Below, piece after piece: positions 10,325 through 22,100 of a stretch of 38,001 nucleotides of DNA. Positions within the stretch are counted from its first letter, which is position 1. The number at the start of each line of letters is the position of its first letter. Origin of the DNA: Leucogyrophana mollusca (lineage: Eukaryota > Basidiomycota > Agaricomycetes > Boletales); NCBI GenBank assembly GCA_021014945.1, contig MU266584.1:1-38001 (forward strand). The letters are read 5' to 3'. The notes under the pieces were generated by a model. That model was not told the origin of the DNA, did not search any database, and saw only the letters and a program-made list of their open reading frames with translations. Made by a program: the position numbers and the translations under genes.

Positions 10325-12074
10325 CTACGCCGACACCCGCGCCGCCGTCAGCGACTCCGCCATCAGCTGCTGGTGCGCGTGCGCGTGCGGGTATGAGGAA
10401 GCGTACGCGAGGGGTCCGGTCTTCGACGGCGGCGAGTCGAGCGAGGGCGGCGGCGAGGGGTACGAGTCCGTCGGGGAGACGATGTTGCGTTTGGAGAACA
10501 CGTTCGACGCGGTCGTGGGCGAGATTTGGATGGGTAGATTGGTGTGTAGATGGGCGCTGGGGTCGGCTGGGTGGTGGGGAGGCGGGAGCTGGATCCTGGG
10601 CCGCCCTCCCGCGGAGTGCGGGCCCATCCCCGTTGTCGATGCCGTGACGGGCACCGATAGGGGAGCTAGCCTGGGTGACGGAGGCTCGCTCCCATTCAGC
10701 ATCTTCTCCTCCGCTCTGTTGGTCGGCAGCATCATATCGCGCGTAGCCTCCACCCGCGTCCGCCTGTGCTCCCCCCGCTCGACATCGCGCTTCGCTGTAT
10801 TGTACATATACAGCCCCACGAACGTCATCCCGATGCCGAGGCCCTGGATGGGGTGCACGCTCTGGCTGAACCAGACGATCGCGATGCAGATGACGGCGAC
10901 GCGCTTGATGAGGGAGGCGATGGAGTACGTGACGGGCGACGTGGAGGAGAGGATGACGAAGGCGATGATGTTCTGCGCGAAGTGGACGGTGCCGTTCATG
11001 AAGAGGTAGTACGGGACGGAGTGCGCGGGCGTCGGGTGGGCGGCGTGGGTGGGTTCGTCGAGGGCGGCGAGGAGTCGTGGGAGGTCGGTGAAGCTCCATA
11101 TTGGGATCATGAGGATGAAGGCCATGCCGGAGGAGTAGAGGAGGAGGTTGAGCTTGTCGAGCTTGTGGGAGGACGTTTGCGAGCCGGAAGGCATGATCTT
11201 CTTGAAAAATATGTTCGAGCTCACGAAAACGAGCGCCGAGCCAAAGGCACATAGCAGACCCGCTGGGCTCGAGGCAGACACGTCAAACGTGCACGCCAGC
11301 ATGACTCCTATAGTGAGGGGAAGAAGGGAGATGTAGGTGCTTGGTGAATATCTCACACCGAAGAGCAGCGCGTACGCAGCTACGGTAAAAAGGGGTGACA
11401 GAGCCTTCAAGAACGGAGATTAGATCGGGCTATTTCTTGCGCTGAGCAGATCAAATGGGCACCTTAATGGTGTGGACAGTGCTAACGTTTATCCTCGATA
11501 TGGCCATGCTTGAGAACATGTGGCCGCCGACCTGAAACATGCCCATTGGAAGGGTGCTCCGTATGATAGCGGACGTTGGTGGCCGCAGTTTAGAAAATTG
11601 CAGCGATGGGATCATAAGGATCAAGCAGTACGTGGCGACGAAGCCGAACTGGATGATTGTCAAAGTAACCGGGTAGCTGAATTGGGTGAGGATGGCTTTT
11701 CCGGTGTTGGAGGACAGGGCGGATGTGGTGTACCAGAAGCCGCATAAGAGGACGAAGCGCGTCGTGGAGGCCATCGATGAAGCTGACGGGGAAGTGAGGG
11801 GTCCATGTGATCTCCGCTGGAGTGACGGGAGTGACAGCGCATTTGATGGGCCGAGGGAGGCGATTTTTCTAAGCCTCGAAAATATAGAAAATGGTGTGGA
11901 TCTAGCATAAGACGCATCTACCGACCAAGTACCCCGAAGCGCAGATATCGGTTTTTCGTGTGGAGAAGTGGCCCGCCAAGCTTCCCCGCCATTCACTGGG
12001 TGAAAGTCATTATAATTAGAAGATGTATACGGATCGTAGCCTTTGAGTTCTGTGGATACGCGGTCAAAGTGCAT
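10325..12074 (-). CDS. SLY41: TPT-family membrane transporter, Sly41-like
   Basis: Two minus-strand exons, 12074-11463 and 11404-10325, join in frame to 563 aa. The junction restores the family signature VHTIKALSPLFTV. The first about 105 residues are a Ser-rich cytosolic tail; the next roughly 320 are a chain of hydrophobic segments typical of the triose-phosphate transporter/drug-metabolite transporter fold (for example LCGFWYTTSALSSNTGKAIL, LLPLTIGVMLACTFDVSA, YNTAKR near the end of the core). The last about 120 residues are a disordered Ser/Pro/His tail. Yeast Sly41 was found as a suppressor of loss of the Rab Ypt1 and sits in the ER/Golgi; the transported substrate cannot be read from the sequence. 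It diverges from RPS4 across 329 bp. Confidence 0.85.
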
Positions 12075-12403
12075 TAGGGATTATGCAGCTTATGCCTTGA
12101 GGGGAAGAGGGACCTCTGCGGTGAAGCGAAACTGGTCTATGGGATCCCGCAAAGATGAAAACGTGAAGACCGAAGAGAATAAAGGTGTACAGCCACTGCG
12201 TATTGCCAGCCCCTCTCCGCAGCATCGCCCTCCCGCTTTGGCTGTGTTTGTCCTGTGGCGGACAACCGAACCAAACCGAGCTGGTCACGTGTACATCGAC
12301 CCGCCCTAAACTCAAAATCCGTGTGGCGTTGAGCTAGCACCAGTGTTGGCACCGAAGTCAAGATCGCCGCCGTCGACGCCCTCCCCACCTCAAGAAACCC
12401 AAT
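12075..12403. promoter_or_regulatory. Divergent promoter of transporter gene and RPS4
   Basis: The 329 bp between two divergent start codons contain the palindrome CACGTG at 12286-12291, 113-118 bp upstream of the RPS4 ATG; this is the core site of bHLH factors such as Cbf1 or Pho4 types. A CCGCCCTAAA word follows at about 12300. The polypyrimidine and GC-rich stretch just before the RPS4 ATG is typical of fungal ribosomal-protein gene starts. Confidence 0.5.
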
Positions 12404-13559
12404 ATGGTCAGTTCAACATCCCCGAGACGGCGAGCATAGGCTGCGGCATCCGTTTCGTCCGTTCTTGCGACGTTTCAATGGGTCTATGGGATGGATGCTG
12501 CTCCTGGAGCTCGGATGACCAGCCTATTGCTCTCGCTCTTATGATCTTTGGAACCTGTACAATGCGATGGAGACTGACGACTTCTGATCCTTGCAGGCCC
12601 GCGGACCCAAAAAGCACTTGAAGCGCCTTGCTGCGCCCTCATCATGGATGTTGGACAAATTGAGCGGCACCTACGTGCGTTCGCCGATTTTTAGCGTTGA
12701 ACTAAGGCATAAAGATCTGAATACGCGTCCATAGGCTCCCCGTCCCTCTCCCGGTCCCCACAAGCTCCGCGAATGCCTTCCCCTCACGATTTTCCTCCGC
12801 AACAGGCTGAAGTACGCATTGACTGGTCGTGAAGTCACTTCGATCGTCAAGCAGCGCTTGATCAAGGTCGATGGAAAGGTCAGGACTGACTCGACCTACC
12901 CCACCGGCTTCATGGGTAATTTTTACAGTTTTTTCTGTCCCGTTAATTGGGTCTAAAGGGCTGTGAATGACTTACAGACACCGTTTCCATCGAAAAGTCC
13001 GGCGAGCACTTCCGTCTCCTTTACGACGTCAAGGGTCGCTTCACCATTCACCGCATCACCCCTGAGGAGGCCACGTACAAGCTTCTCAAAGTCCGCAAAG
13101 TCGCCCTCGGCGCCAAAGGTGTCCCCCACGTCGTCACCCATGACGGTCGCACCATCCGTTACCCTGACCCCAATATCAAGGTCAACGACACCCTCAAATT
13201 CGACCTCGAGCAGGGAAAGATCACCGATTTCGTTCACTTTGACACTGGCAACATCGTCATGATCACTGGTGGGCGTAACATGGGTCGTGCAGGTGTCATC
13301 GTTCACCGCGAGAAGCACGTTGGTGGATTCGATATTGTGCACGTCAAGGACTCTTTGGACCGGACGTTTGCTACCCGGTATGTTCTCTTGCCCCTTGCTA
13401 TTGCTTTGGCTCACTCCCGACGTTTCCAGGATCTCTAACATCTTTGTCATCGGCGAGGGTATCAAGCCCTGGATATCACTACCCAAGGGCAAGGGTACCA
13501 AGCTCACCATCTCTGAGGAGAGAGATGTCAGGAGGAGACAGCGGGCTGCTGATCAATAG
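12404..13559 (+). CDS. RPS4: 40S ribosomal protein S4 (eS4)
   Basis: Exons 12404-12406 (ATG only), 12597-12674, 12735-12915, 12978-13377 and 13430-13559 give 263 aa, the normal length of eukaryotic S4 (about 261-264). Sequence is classical: [69 protein letters not shown] and [12 protein letters not shown], which covers the S4 RNA-binding, central and KOW domains in order. It is a structural protein of the small ribosomal subunit. The first intron (12407-12596) is 190 nt, three to four times longer than the others in the gene (52-62 nt) and directly follows the start codon. The gene is convergent with PSO2, with 166 bp between the two stop codons. Confidence 0.96.
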
Positions 13560-13725
13560 ATGTTGGCGGGTCTATCGGTCTCATCTTCATAGTCTCTCTT
13601 CCTTATGCCCCACGTGTATGCTCCGCACCTACGCAAAAATTGCAGCTACCAGCATGGTCCTTATGAATATATGGCTCATCGTCAAATGTGGTGTAGATCT
13701 CCTACGACATCGTGTTCTACCGAGG

Positions 13726-16493
13726 CTACCAATAATCTATCTCCCTGTATTTCACCACGCTGTCTTTGTTTCGTTTCTTTTCAGCTTCCCAGCGCGCTAC
13801 CCATTTAGCCATCTTCGCTCGCGAATTTTCACTTCCAACGTTGACTGTTGCGATCATCTTCCCCCAGTCGCATGACATCGCGAAGCACGTGAGTTCGAAA
13901 AACGAGCTATGCTCCGAGTAGGGAACGCCAAACATCTGAATGGTGTACGACGACTTCTGCATGGGCTTGAGATCCGCATGCGAGAACGAACAAGCCTGTC
14001 CTCTCGAGATGATAGACGCGATCGGAGGGCTTTGTTCGCTACCCGACGGAGGCGTATATCTGTAATGACGCGGGTCTAACCACTGAAGTTGCATGCAAGT
14101 AAAGGGTACCTACGTCCACCCTGTTGGTCGGAATGCTACTGCGCGCGAGTATGTTCCCTTGAAGCGCTCCACGTACGGCTTGATTTTATCTGACGTGATC
14201 ATGCCGAGGGGGAGGAGGTGTACACCGCCTTCGATAGGATCAGAGGTCAGAAGAGAATGGAGCTCTGGGTCGGTCTGACATCGCAAGATAGCGGCCTTGC
14301 GTGCATCGCAGTATATTTTGGTTTTCAAGGCTTGCGCAACCGCTGGAGGGGTAGGGTAAATATGTGCATAGCGCGAAGAGAACGCGGTATCAGCTCACCT
14401 TTAACAATGCGCTCTTTGCCAATCGAGTATGTACTGGCCAGGAGCTTGAAAGTTTGAACACCTGGGAAGTAATAGCAGTACGCACCCAATGACAACCAGG
14501 ATGCGCTGTGATGGCTGTTCCTCTTTTTTCACCTCGGGTCTGGATTGTGCTGTTACCCACGCGTCCATGGTAAGCATTCGCTTTCCGTTACAATCAGCAG
14601 GGCCAATGGCCTCGCCAGCGACTATTCTGCGAGCAAGTTCTGCACATGCAGAGATAACAAGGGGCTGCGGAGGGAATGTGTACTATGGCACATCGTGAGA
14701 CTACATCATCTAATTCGTTACTGACACGCACCTTAGGGTCAAGGTACGTAGTATCCAAGTACACATGGTCGATGTATTTACCCTTGACCGCAGGGTGAAG
14801 GACATGCCGAGGAGATGCGCGAAAGTCGCCGCAATGCAGATATCGGAAGGTTTTGGAGGAGCCTACGAAGGTAGATTTAAACGAGCTGTCTCCAGCGTGG
14901 ACGGTTTGCTGGCCCTCGAAAAAGAATAAACAAGAACCGGGACAGTGGTTTGCCTCTATCAACGTGACGACGACACCACCAGTGTCGGGAATCGTGGTGG
15001 GGACGTCCATAGGCAACGGGTGCACCCACTTGGGATCGACCGCTAGCATGTGTAGAACTAGATTGGCAGTATCCTCTGGGAGACGATTCAGCACGAGTTG
15101 GACCACGGAGACTGCAGGTACAAACCCGAGCAGTATATGGGTCCGCTCTTCCAGTTGGAGGCGAGGTTCGTGTAATGATCTGAATGCGCATGTCTGCGCA
15201 CATTGCGTCAGCACCTGGTTTCCCACCGAGGACGTCGACATACGTCAAGAAGTAAGCAGTAACGCCGGGTATGGTGCCGTAGCGGAAAGCGTCAACAGCG
15301 ATCGGCATTCCTTGGAGGACTTTGTAAAATGGTGCCTTCCTGCGGCTTCCCTCAGCTCGTGTAGGTCTGAAGTTACGATCCTCCATGGCTGCTGCCTCTT
15401 TCCACGCTTCATTCTCTTTATGCGAGGTCATAAGCACCGAATACAAGCTCTCTTCCGATTGCTCAGGCTGTTCTTCTTTGGAAGCATGTTGCTCTCGAGT
15501 CACGGTGGAAGACACTGAAGTGGTCGAGTTTACTCCCGCAGATGATGATGATGCAGTCTGGTCGATGCACATGTTGACATGATTTTGAACGTCCTTGTTT
15601 TTGTACATGGTATCAGCGGCACATACATGCAGTATGATCCGACACACCATGAAATGCATGGACGAGAGGTCCTTCTCGCAAATGGGACAAGCGGCGGACT
15701 CGCCGTCTGGTGACTTCACGGACTGTTCCTCGACATATTCCATAACAATGTCTTCATCGAGTGATTGGAGAACAGCTAGCTCGTCATCTCCCAAGCCCCA
15801 CTCCTCGACTGCATCTTCGATGGACGACATATCCATTACGCAGTCGGGGGAGGCTGGCTGTCCTTCGTCAATCCCGACGACGGAAGAAAGATGCGTGATG
15901 TTCGAATTATCAGCAGAACACCGCAACTGTTCAGCTGTGACCTCCTTGTCTTGAGCTTGCGGTGAATTGGATATAGCCGGTGGCCCTGACGAAAGTAAAA
16001 GACACCCGGCAGCGCCAAACATGGATGAGCCAACAGCATCATACTCGACGGCGGTGGCCCGACAGGGCGACTGACGAGATAGCTCGAGTTTCGTTGAGCT
16101 TGCAGCGCCCAGAAGTAAAACGGAAGGTTTTCCGAAGGTAATTGGGCCTTCATACGTCTTTGACGTTGAATGCGACTCCACCTGTTCTGCTCTGACTGAA
16201 AGTGCCGTGGCGTCCCGAGCGATGGAAGTCCCATTATCTTTCATTGGCTTCTTTGTTGGCATACCCCCAGAGACTTTCAGCTTCCCCTTCCTAGTATCAG
16301 AAGAGGCATCATCTTCGCTATCTGAGTCGATGACAATGATGTCTCTGGGTTGAGATGGCGCGACTTTCAGATTCTCTCTCCTCCTTATGCCGATCGCCGG
16401 TGTGTTCAATTTCCCCTTCTTGGCTGGGGCGGTGTTGGAGAAAAAGTCGAGGAGTGTGGCTGACTTGGGAGGATCTTTGCGTTTCTTAGCCAT
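13726..16493 (-). CDS. PSO2: Pso2/Snm1 DNA interstrand-crosslink repair nuclease
   Basis: Minus-strand exons are 16493-15648, 15593-15244, 15193-15126, 15075-14732, 14682-14486, 14433-14399, 14342-14114 and 14059-13726, giving 800 aa. The disordered N-terminus starts with a basic KKRK stretch and a PIP-like LLDFF. A UBZ4-type zinc finger follows: C269, C272, H287 and C291, complete only if the in-frame 54-nt intron 15594-15647 is removed. The metallo-beta-lactamase/beta-CASP nuclease has HAHSDH at 400-405, [40 protein letters not shown] and [12 protein letters not shown], so all metal-binding motifs are present. It trims DNA at interstrand crosslinks in the nucleus. An in-frame GTG lies upstream of 16493, but the first ATG is used here. 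It diverges from the aminotransferase gene. Confidence 0.93.
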
Positions 16494-17127
16494 GTCAGAT
16501 GCTTTGAACACGTTTAACGAGTGGTCGAGCTGACACTTGACTGGCCAGGGTCATAGGGTCGCTCCCAAAAGCAAGGCATCCAAACATCCGACCAATACCA
16601 ATTTGGGGAATTTTGCCTTGCAATTGATCTCCGCTTGAGGTCAAATGTCTCGTTCTTGTCATTCTGAACCGGGGGCAACAAGGCCGCGTCTTGTCCCATG
16701 TGTTCAGCCTATACTCTCCTGTACAAGCTTGTAAATTGCCAGGGCCTTGCCCCACTGCTCGTGACTATGACGTCGACCAGTAACATGTCCCGGACTCGCT
16801 ACTAGTACGAGTACACGGTGTATGATGGTCGCTAAGTGAGCTTGAAGTCGACTAGCTGGCTGTCATTAATTTCAATGCCATGGTCAGTTGCCCTTTTGGC
16901 AGGGTCCCATCAGGTCTCGACGCGGACGGCTCTCCGTCCAAGCAAAGTAGGACTCTGGGGCCCCACATCGATGGTTTCGGTCGTGTGTCGGCCTACATCA
17001 TTATTCTTGATATCGATGGTCGCATAAAGTGTCTGGAACTCCGAGGCCCGAGCGTATCAGCCCTCGTGTTTTACCTCACTCTTGGACTATAACAGTATCT
17101 GCGACGATAACGGCCTTTTTCAGAAAG
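16494..17127. other. Divergent promoter region of PSO2 and aminotransferase
   Basis: These 634 bp lie between two divergent starts. Small ORFs are present but none resembles a known family or extends an adjacent gene. A TGACGTCG half-CRE occurs near 16766. I see no tRNA, repeat or other element. Confidence 0.5.
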
Positions 17128-18883
17128 ATGGCCTCGCAACCCCCGTCTGTCAGACCAACGTCTATCCTGCACAGGACTCCATGGCTCCCTCCCGTCGCGG
17201 TCGCGGCTGAAGGTGTCTACGTCGACCTTGAGGACGGTAGGAGAGTGATCGATGGCATCGGAGGAGCCGCCGTCACTTGTGTCGGTGCAAGTCATCCGAC
17301 AGTGATCAAGGCGATCAAGGAGCAGGTCGATACCCTAACCTGTGAGTTTGTATTGGTATTGGTATTTGAAATCACTTTCCCGACGCAGAATAGATATCTA
17401 CAACATGCAGCTTTCTAGTAAGCCCGCCGAAGAACTCGCAAAGTTATTGGTGGAAACCAGTAATGGAGCGTTTGAGCTGGTCGCGTTTGCTTCTGGGGGT
17501 ACGGAACCAGACACCAGGTCGATCGCACCTCGCTGATGTACCTATCTAGGCTCTGAAGCTATGGAGGCCGTTATTAAGCTCGCTAGACAGGTATAGGCGC
17601 TTCCGATGCATTATGCTCAGTAAATCTAACAACCATGACAGTACTACGTGGAAACTGGGCAGCCTCAGAGGAAGAATTACATTGCCCGGCAGCTTTCTTT
17701 CCATGGGAATACTGTGGCCACACTTTCACTCGCCTACCATCCCGCTCGCCGTGCTCCTTATGCTGCGATTCTGGATACTACCAACTTCCATCACGTGTCT
17801 CCTGCTTATGCGAAGCGCTTCCAAAAGCCCGACGAGTCTGAGGAACAATATGTAGAACGCTTGAGACAAGAACTGGAAGCAAAATTCATTGAGCTCGGTC
17901 CCGATACTGTTGTTGGATGTACGTTTCTGATTCGATTGAGCGCTTGCGCTGGTCCTGATTCGACCATGACCAGTTGTTGCGGAAACAGTTGTAGGTGCGA
18001 CTACAGGTGTCGTATCCGCTCCAAAAGGGTACTTCAAGGCCATGAAATCCGTCTGTGACAAATACGGCGCCCTCTTCATTCTTGACGAAGTCATGTCCGG
18101 CATGGGCCGTATGTACTCTCTTTCCGTTTAGAGTGTGCCCTTTCAATCGTGCAACGTAGGTATGGGCACCTTACACGCATGGGAGAGCCTCGGTGACGGA
18201 GTTGCTCCGGACATTCAGGCTGTCGCCAAAGGACTGGGTGGCGGGTGAGCACACTCGCTGATTTGACACGGGATTTTACCAAACCTTCGATAAGTTACGC
18301 CTCTATCGGAGCGACTCTGATCAGTCCCAAGGTCGCGAAAGGTATCCGGGGAAATTCTGGGCTCCAAAAGCACGGTCACACTTATCAGGTGAGATTCCGT
18401 ATCTGATTCATCATTGCCTTGCACTGAGTTTTGTTGTAGGCTCACCCCATGGCGTGCGCGGCATCGCTAGCGGTGCAAAAAGTTATCATCGAAGAAGACC
18501 TACTCAAAAATCTTAACACGCAGGGAGAGCTCATGGGACGACTTTTGCGAGAGCGCCTGCAGTCTCCTAATGCTCTTGCTGCTCCCTATACGTTTGACGT
18601 GAGGGGTCGGGGTGGATTCTGGGGCATCGAGTTCGATTTCGATGGTCCGACTGCCCAGAAAGTTGACTTGAAGGGCCAGCAATTTGCCCTAGTGGTACAG
18701 GCTCGGTGTCTCCAGAATGGTCTCATTGCAATGGGCATGGCCGGGGGTTCCAACGTCGAGGGGTCCAAGGGAGATCATATGATGCTCGCCCCCGCATACA
18801 ACATCACGAGCCAGGAGGTTGAGAAGATTGTGGATATCTTTGTTAACAGCGTCGAGGAGGTCTTGAAGGAATCATTTGTATAA
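17128..18883 (+). CDS. Class III PLP-dependent aminotransferase
   Basis: Exons 17128-17341, 17394-17498, 17550-17590, 17642-17918, 17974-18108, 18160-18244, 18295-18388 and 18440-18883 give 464 aa. The fold is clear from AVTCVGASHPTVIKAIKEQ, FASGGSEAMEAVIKLARQYY (split over two exons), SFHGNTVATLSLAYHPARR, LFILDEVMSGMGR with the cofactor Asp at residue 250, and AVAKGLGGGYASIGA with the Schiff-base Lys at residue 281. HTYQAHPMACAASLAV follows. These enzymes move an amino group from an omega-amine or amino acid to an oxo-acid; the substrate cannot be set from motifs alone. No mitochondrial presequence is obvious, so it may be cytosolic. The all-short introns (50-55 nt) are typical of the window. 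Confidence 0.9.
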
Positions 18884-19156
18884 CATCTACATGAAACCCG
18901 TGTACAATACTCTTCGCGCCGTCATCGGTTCATCAATGGCCTGTGCTATACTGCCCTGCCCACTGCCCACGGAGCGTTCCGTTCGGCGCCACACCGGCCA
19001 AGTTCACACGCCTTCCCCAGGCTACATTCTACCAAAATCGACCGCTTACCATCAAGCCTTGCTCAGACGGAACGCTGAAGAATCTTTCTCACTGACCCAC
19101 AGCTCGTCTTCACACCTGACAGAAATACGGGATCGATGGCTGGGAGCATGCTCTAA
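18884..19156. promoter_or_regulatory. Intergenic region upstream of the HECT ligase gene
   Basis: The 273 bp between the aminotransferase stop and the HECT-ligase start on the same strand must hold a terminator and a promoter. No TATA box or known site stands out. Confidence 0.35.
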
Positions 19157-22100
19157 ATGGACTTACAACAAATCCATCAACAAGAAGCCACCAGCTCCAG
19201 TACACCTTCGCAGCCACAGCAACTAGAACACCACCAGCTTCCGTCTACATCGGCTTCAGCGTCCAACGTTGAGGCAAGATCTCTTCGCTCCAGCGCACGA
19301 GTGAAAGCAGCGAAACAAAAGGAGAAAGAAAGAGACAAGGGAAAAGAGAAGGACGTTGACTCAGCAGACCAATCCTCGGCGGCGGCGGCATCTTCGGACA
19401 AGACTCGTGGAACCAGGTCGACGAGGAGCAAGCGCACTCGCGACGATAGCACAGGCAAAGGAAAAGCAAAGGAATCTTCCGAAGAATCTTACTCCACGAG
19501 CAAAAGGTATGTTTCAGCTCGCCCAATCTATCAATTAGCTGGCTAGTGACAACGCTCATCATGCACATCGCGATATTAGGGCGCGTCGAGCCACTTTCCC
19601 ATCCGCCTCATTAACGATCAACGAGCCTGAAAAAGACCGCAAAGGAAAGAAGCGAGCGGCTCCTGAAGGCGATTCTGAAGAAGAGGGCCCTAGCACAAGC
19701 TTATCTTCGACTAACAAGCGAACGAGAACCATTTCATACTCCCTCCGCTCAAGGTTCGACCCATCCGCTCCGTTATCCGCTCCCATGGCCAGAAAATCCA
19801 GGTTCGTATGTGCCTCCTGTGTTTCGTTCCACGCTCACACTCCTCACCAGACCGCCCACAACCAAAGGTAAGGCCCCAATCAAGGAAAAAGTCAGCGCTT
19901 CCGCGGGATCTTCAATGCTGAACGATGAGGATGTTGAGATGCTGGACGTCGGGGCACTAAAACACGATGGTGATGGATCGGACGACCATGCAGAAGGTTG
20001 CGTAGATGATGGTGGTGATGCGGATGAGCATGATAAAGACGAAGAGCCAGGTGATGGTGAAGCGGACGACGCGGGCGAGGACGATGATCCTTCTCCTCCA
20101 GCAGGGCCCCGTGGGTTTGGCGGGCTGGACGAATCTGCCACAATGGCCATATTCGGTGACTACCGTCAATTTGGGTCGTACATGATGTCGCTGTCAGGAC
20201 GCCTCAAAACGATGCTGAACAATATCAAATCCACTGCGAGCCCGACTACTCGGCTCGTCACACTCCAAGAGCTGAGCGAACTACTCAGTATCAGCACTGA
20301 AGATACGCTAGCCGGGTCGTTCCAGGTGGAACAATTTGTGAAGGAACTAGTGAAGATTCTTGGAGGACGAGGCAACGATGAAAATGACGACGATGACGAC
20401 GGTGATGATCAGGATGAACAAGATCAAGACGCAGCGCTTGCGGCCGCGTTAGCGATGAGCACTGGAGGCGCGTCTTATCAGGGAGATGACAATCTCGAAG
20501 CACAGGTGTTGGCTTGCCGGTGTCTCGCAAACCTCATGGAAGCTCTTCCGGGTGTCGCTCACACCGTCGTGTATCACGGAGCCATTCCTGTTCTTTGCAG
20601 CAAACTCATTGAGATATCGTATATTGATCTTGCCGAACAGACTCTCAGCGTAAGCTCCCTTCCTTGCTGTCCAACTCTGTCTCACCGATTACCCAGACTC
20701 TGGAGAAGATCTCCGAGGAATTCCCCAGCTCGATCGTACGCGAGGGAGGTTTGGCAGCCCTTCTCAATTATCTCGACTTCTTTTCTATTGCCGTACAAAG
20801 GACTGCGTTGCAGGCGGCTGCCAATTGCTGCAGGAATGTCTCATCTGAACAGTACTCCATGATTCTTGGCGTTTGGCCTATCATTCGGAACTGCCTTGGT
20901 TACTCTGATCAGAGACTAGTTGAATTTGCGTGTCTGTGCGTCATACGAGTCATTGACTCGTACTACCGTTCGTCTACGGAGAACCTCGAGAGCCTTCTTG
21001 ACGAAGCGACAATCGGAGCGATCAACCTGCTACTCATGCCTGCCGGAGGATCACCTCTCATCGCCGCCAACACATACACCTTGTTACTCAGGGCTCTTGC
21101 CACTGCCGCTCGTGCCAGCCCGAAGATCACGGTCACGTTGCTTCAGGCTGATATCGTTGATACGTTGTATCAGATCTTGACTGGGGTTTTACCTTCTGGC
21201 CCCAGTCGAGGTACCGGGCAGGGGGAGGCTTCTGGCGGTCAAGGTCTTGGCGGGGACGTCACCCACATGACAGTGATGGAGAACCTTGCGCATCGATCGA
21301 AGGATCAAATAGAAGAGGCGCTAAGCTTGGTCTCCGAGCTCATGCCTCCTTTGCCTAAAGGTACGTTGAATCTTTTGTGGGCGTGGGCCTATATTCACCG
21401 TTTGTCAAGATGGCGTTTTCGATCATAAGGGGTACACCGATAAGGCTCTGGCAAGGATGGTGAAGGCAAAAGCAAAAGCTGATCGTGCCGCCGCACGACA
21501 TGCCACTGCTTCAGCATCGCTTGCTTTACCTCCATCTATAACACCTGACTCAGCCCCGCTTAGCCCAGCTGTGCCAGAGATTAACCAGGAGGCCATTCAG
21601 ACAGACTCTCAAATGCAGGATGTCGACGAAGGTGTTTCTCAGCCTACTACGCAGTCTGCTCCCACGGAGGCGAGCGTTGACAGGACGGAGCTGCTGCGCT
21701 CCAAACCGGAGGTTGTGGGACGGTTTATGCAGTTGATGGTGCCCATCCTGATAGACGTCTATGCTGCTAGCGTGATCACTCCGGTGAGAGTCAAGACTCT
21801 GACCGGCCTGCTGAAGGCCGTGGGCTTCCTCGATGGCGAAGCGCTGAAGGCCGTCTTCAACGTAAGTTCAGTGTATTTGCTGTCGCAATTGAACTAATTT
21901 GGCTACGCTAGCTTGTTCCTGTGGCTAGTTTCGCCTCGTCCATCTTGTCGTCGAAGGACCATCCATCGCTCGTTATCGGCGCTTTACAGCTCGTTGACCT
22001 CCTGTTGCAAAAGGTTGCATCCGAGTACAGGCCCGCACTCCGACGCGAGGGAGTATTCCACGAGGTCGATGCATATGCTGCACGGCCTCTTGTTTCTGCG

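Noticed and set aside
10308..11009. Plus-strand ORF over the transporter gene
   Set aside because: It is the antisense of the well-supported Sly41-like coding sequence.
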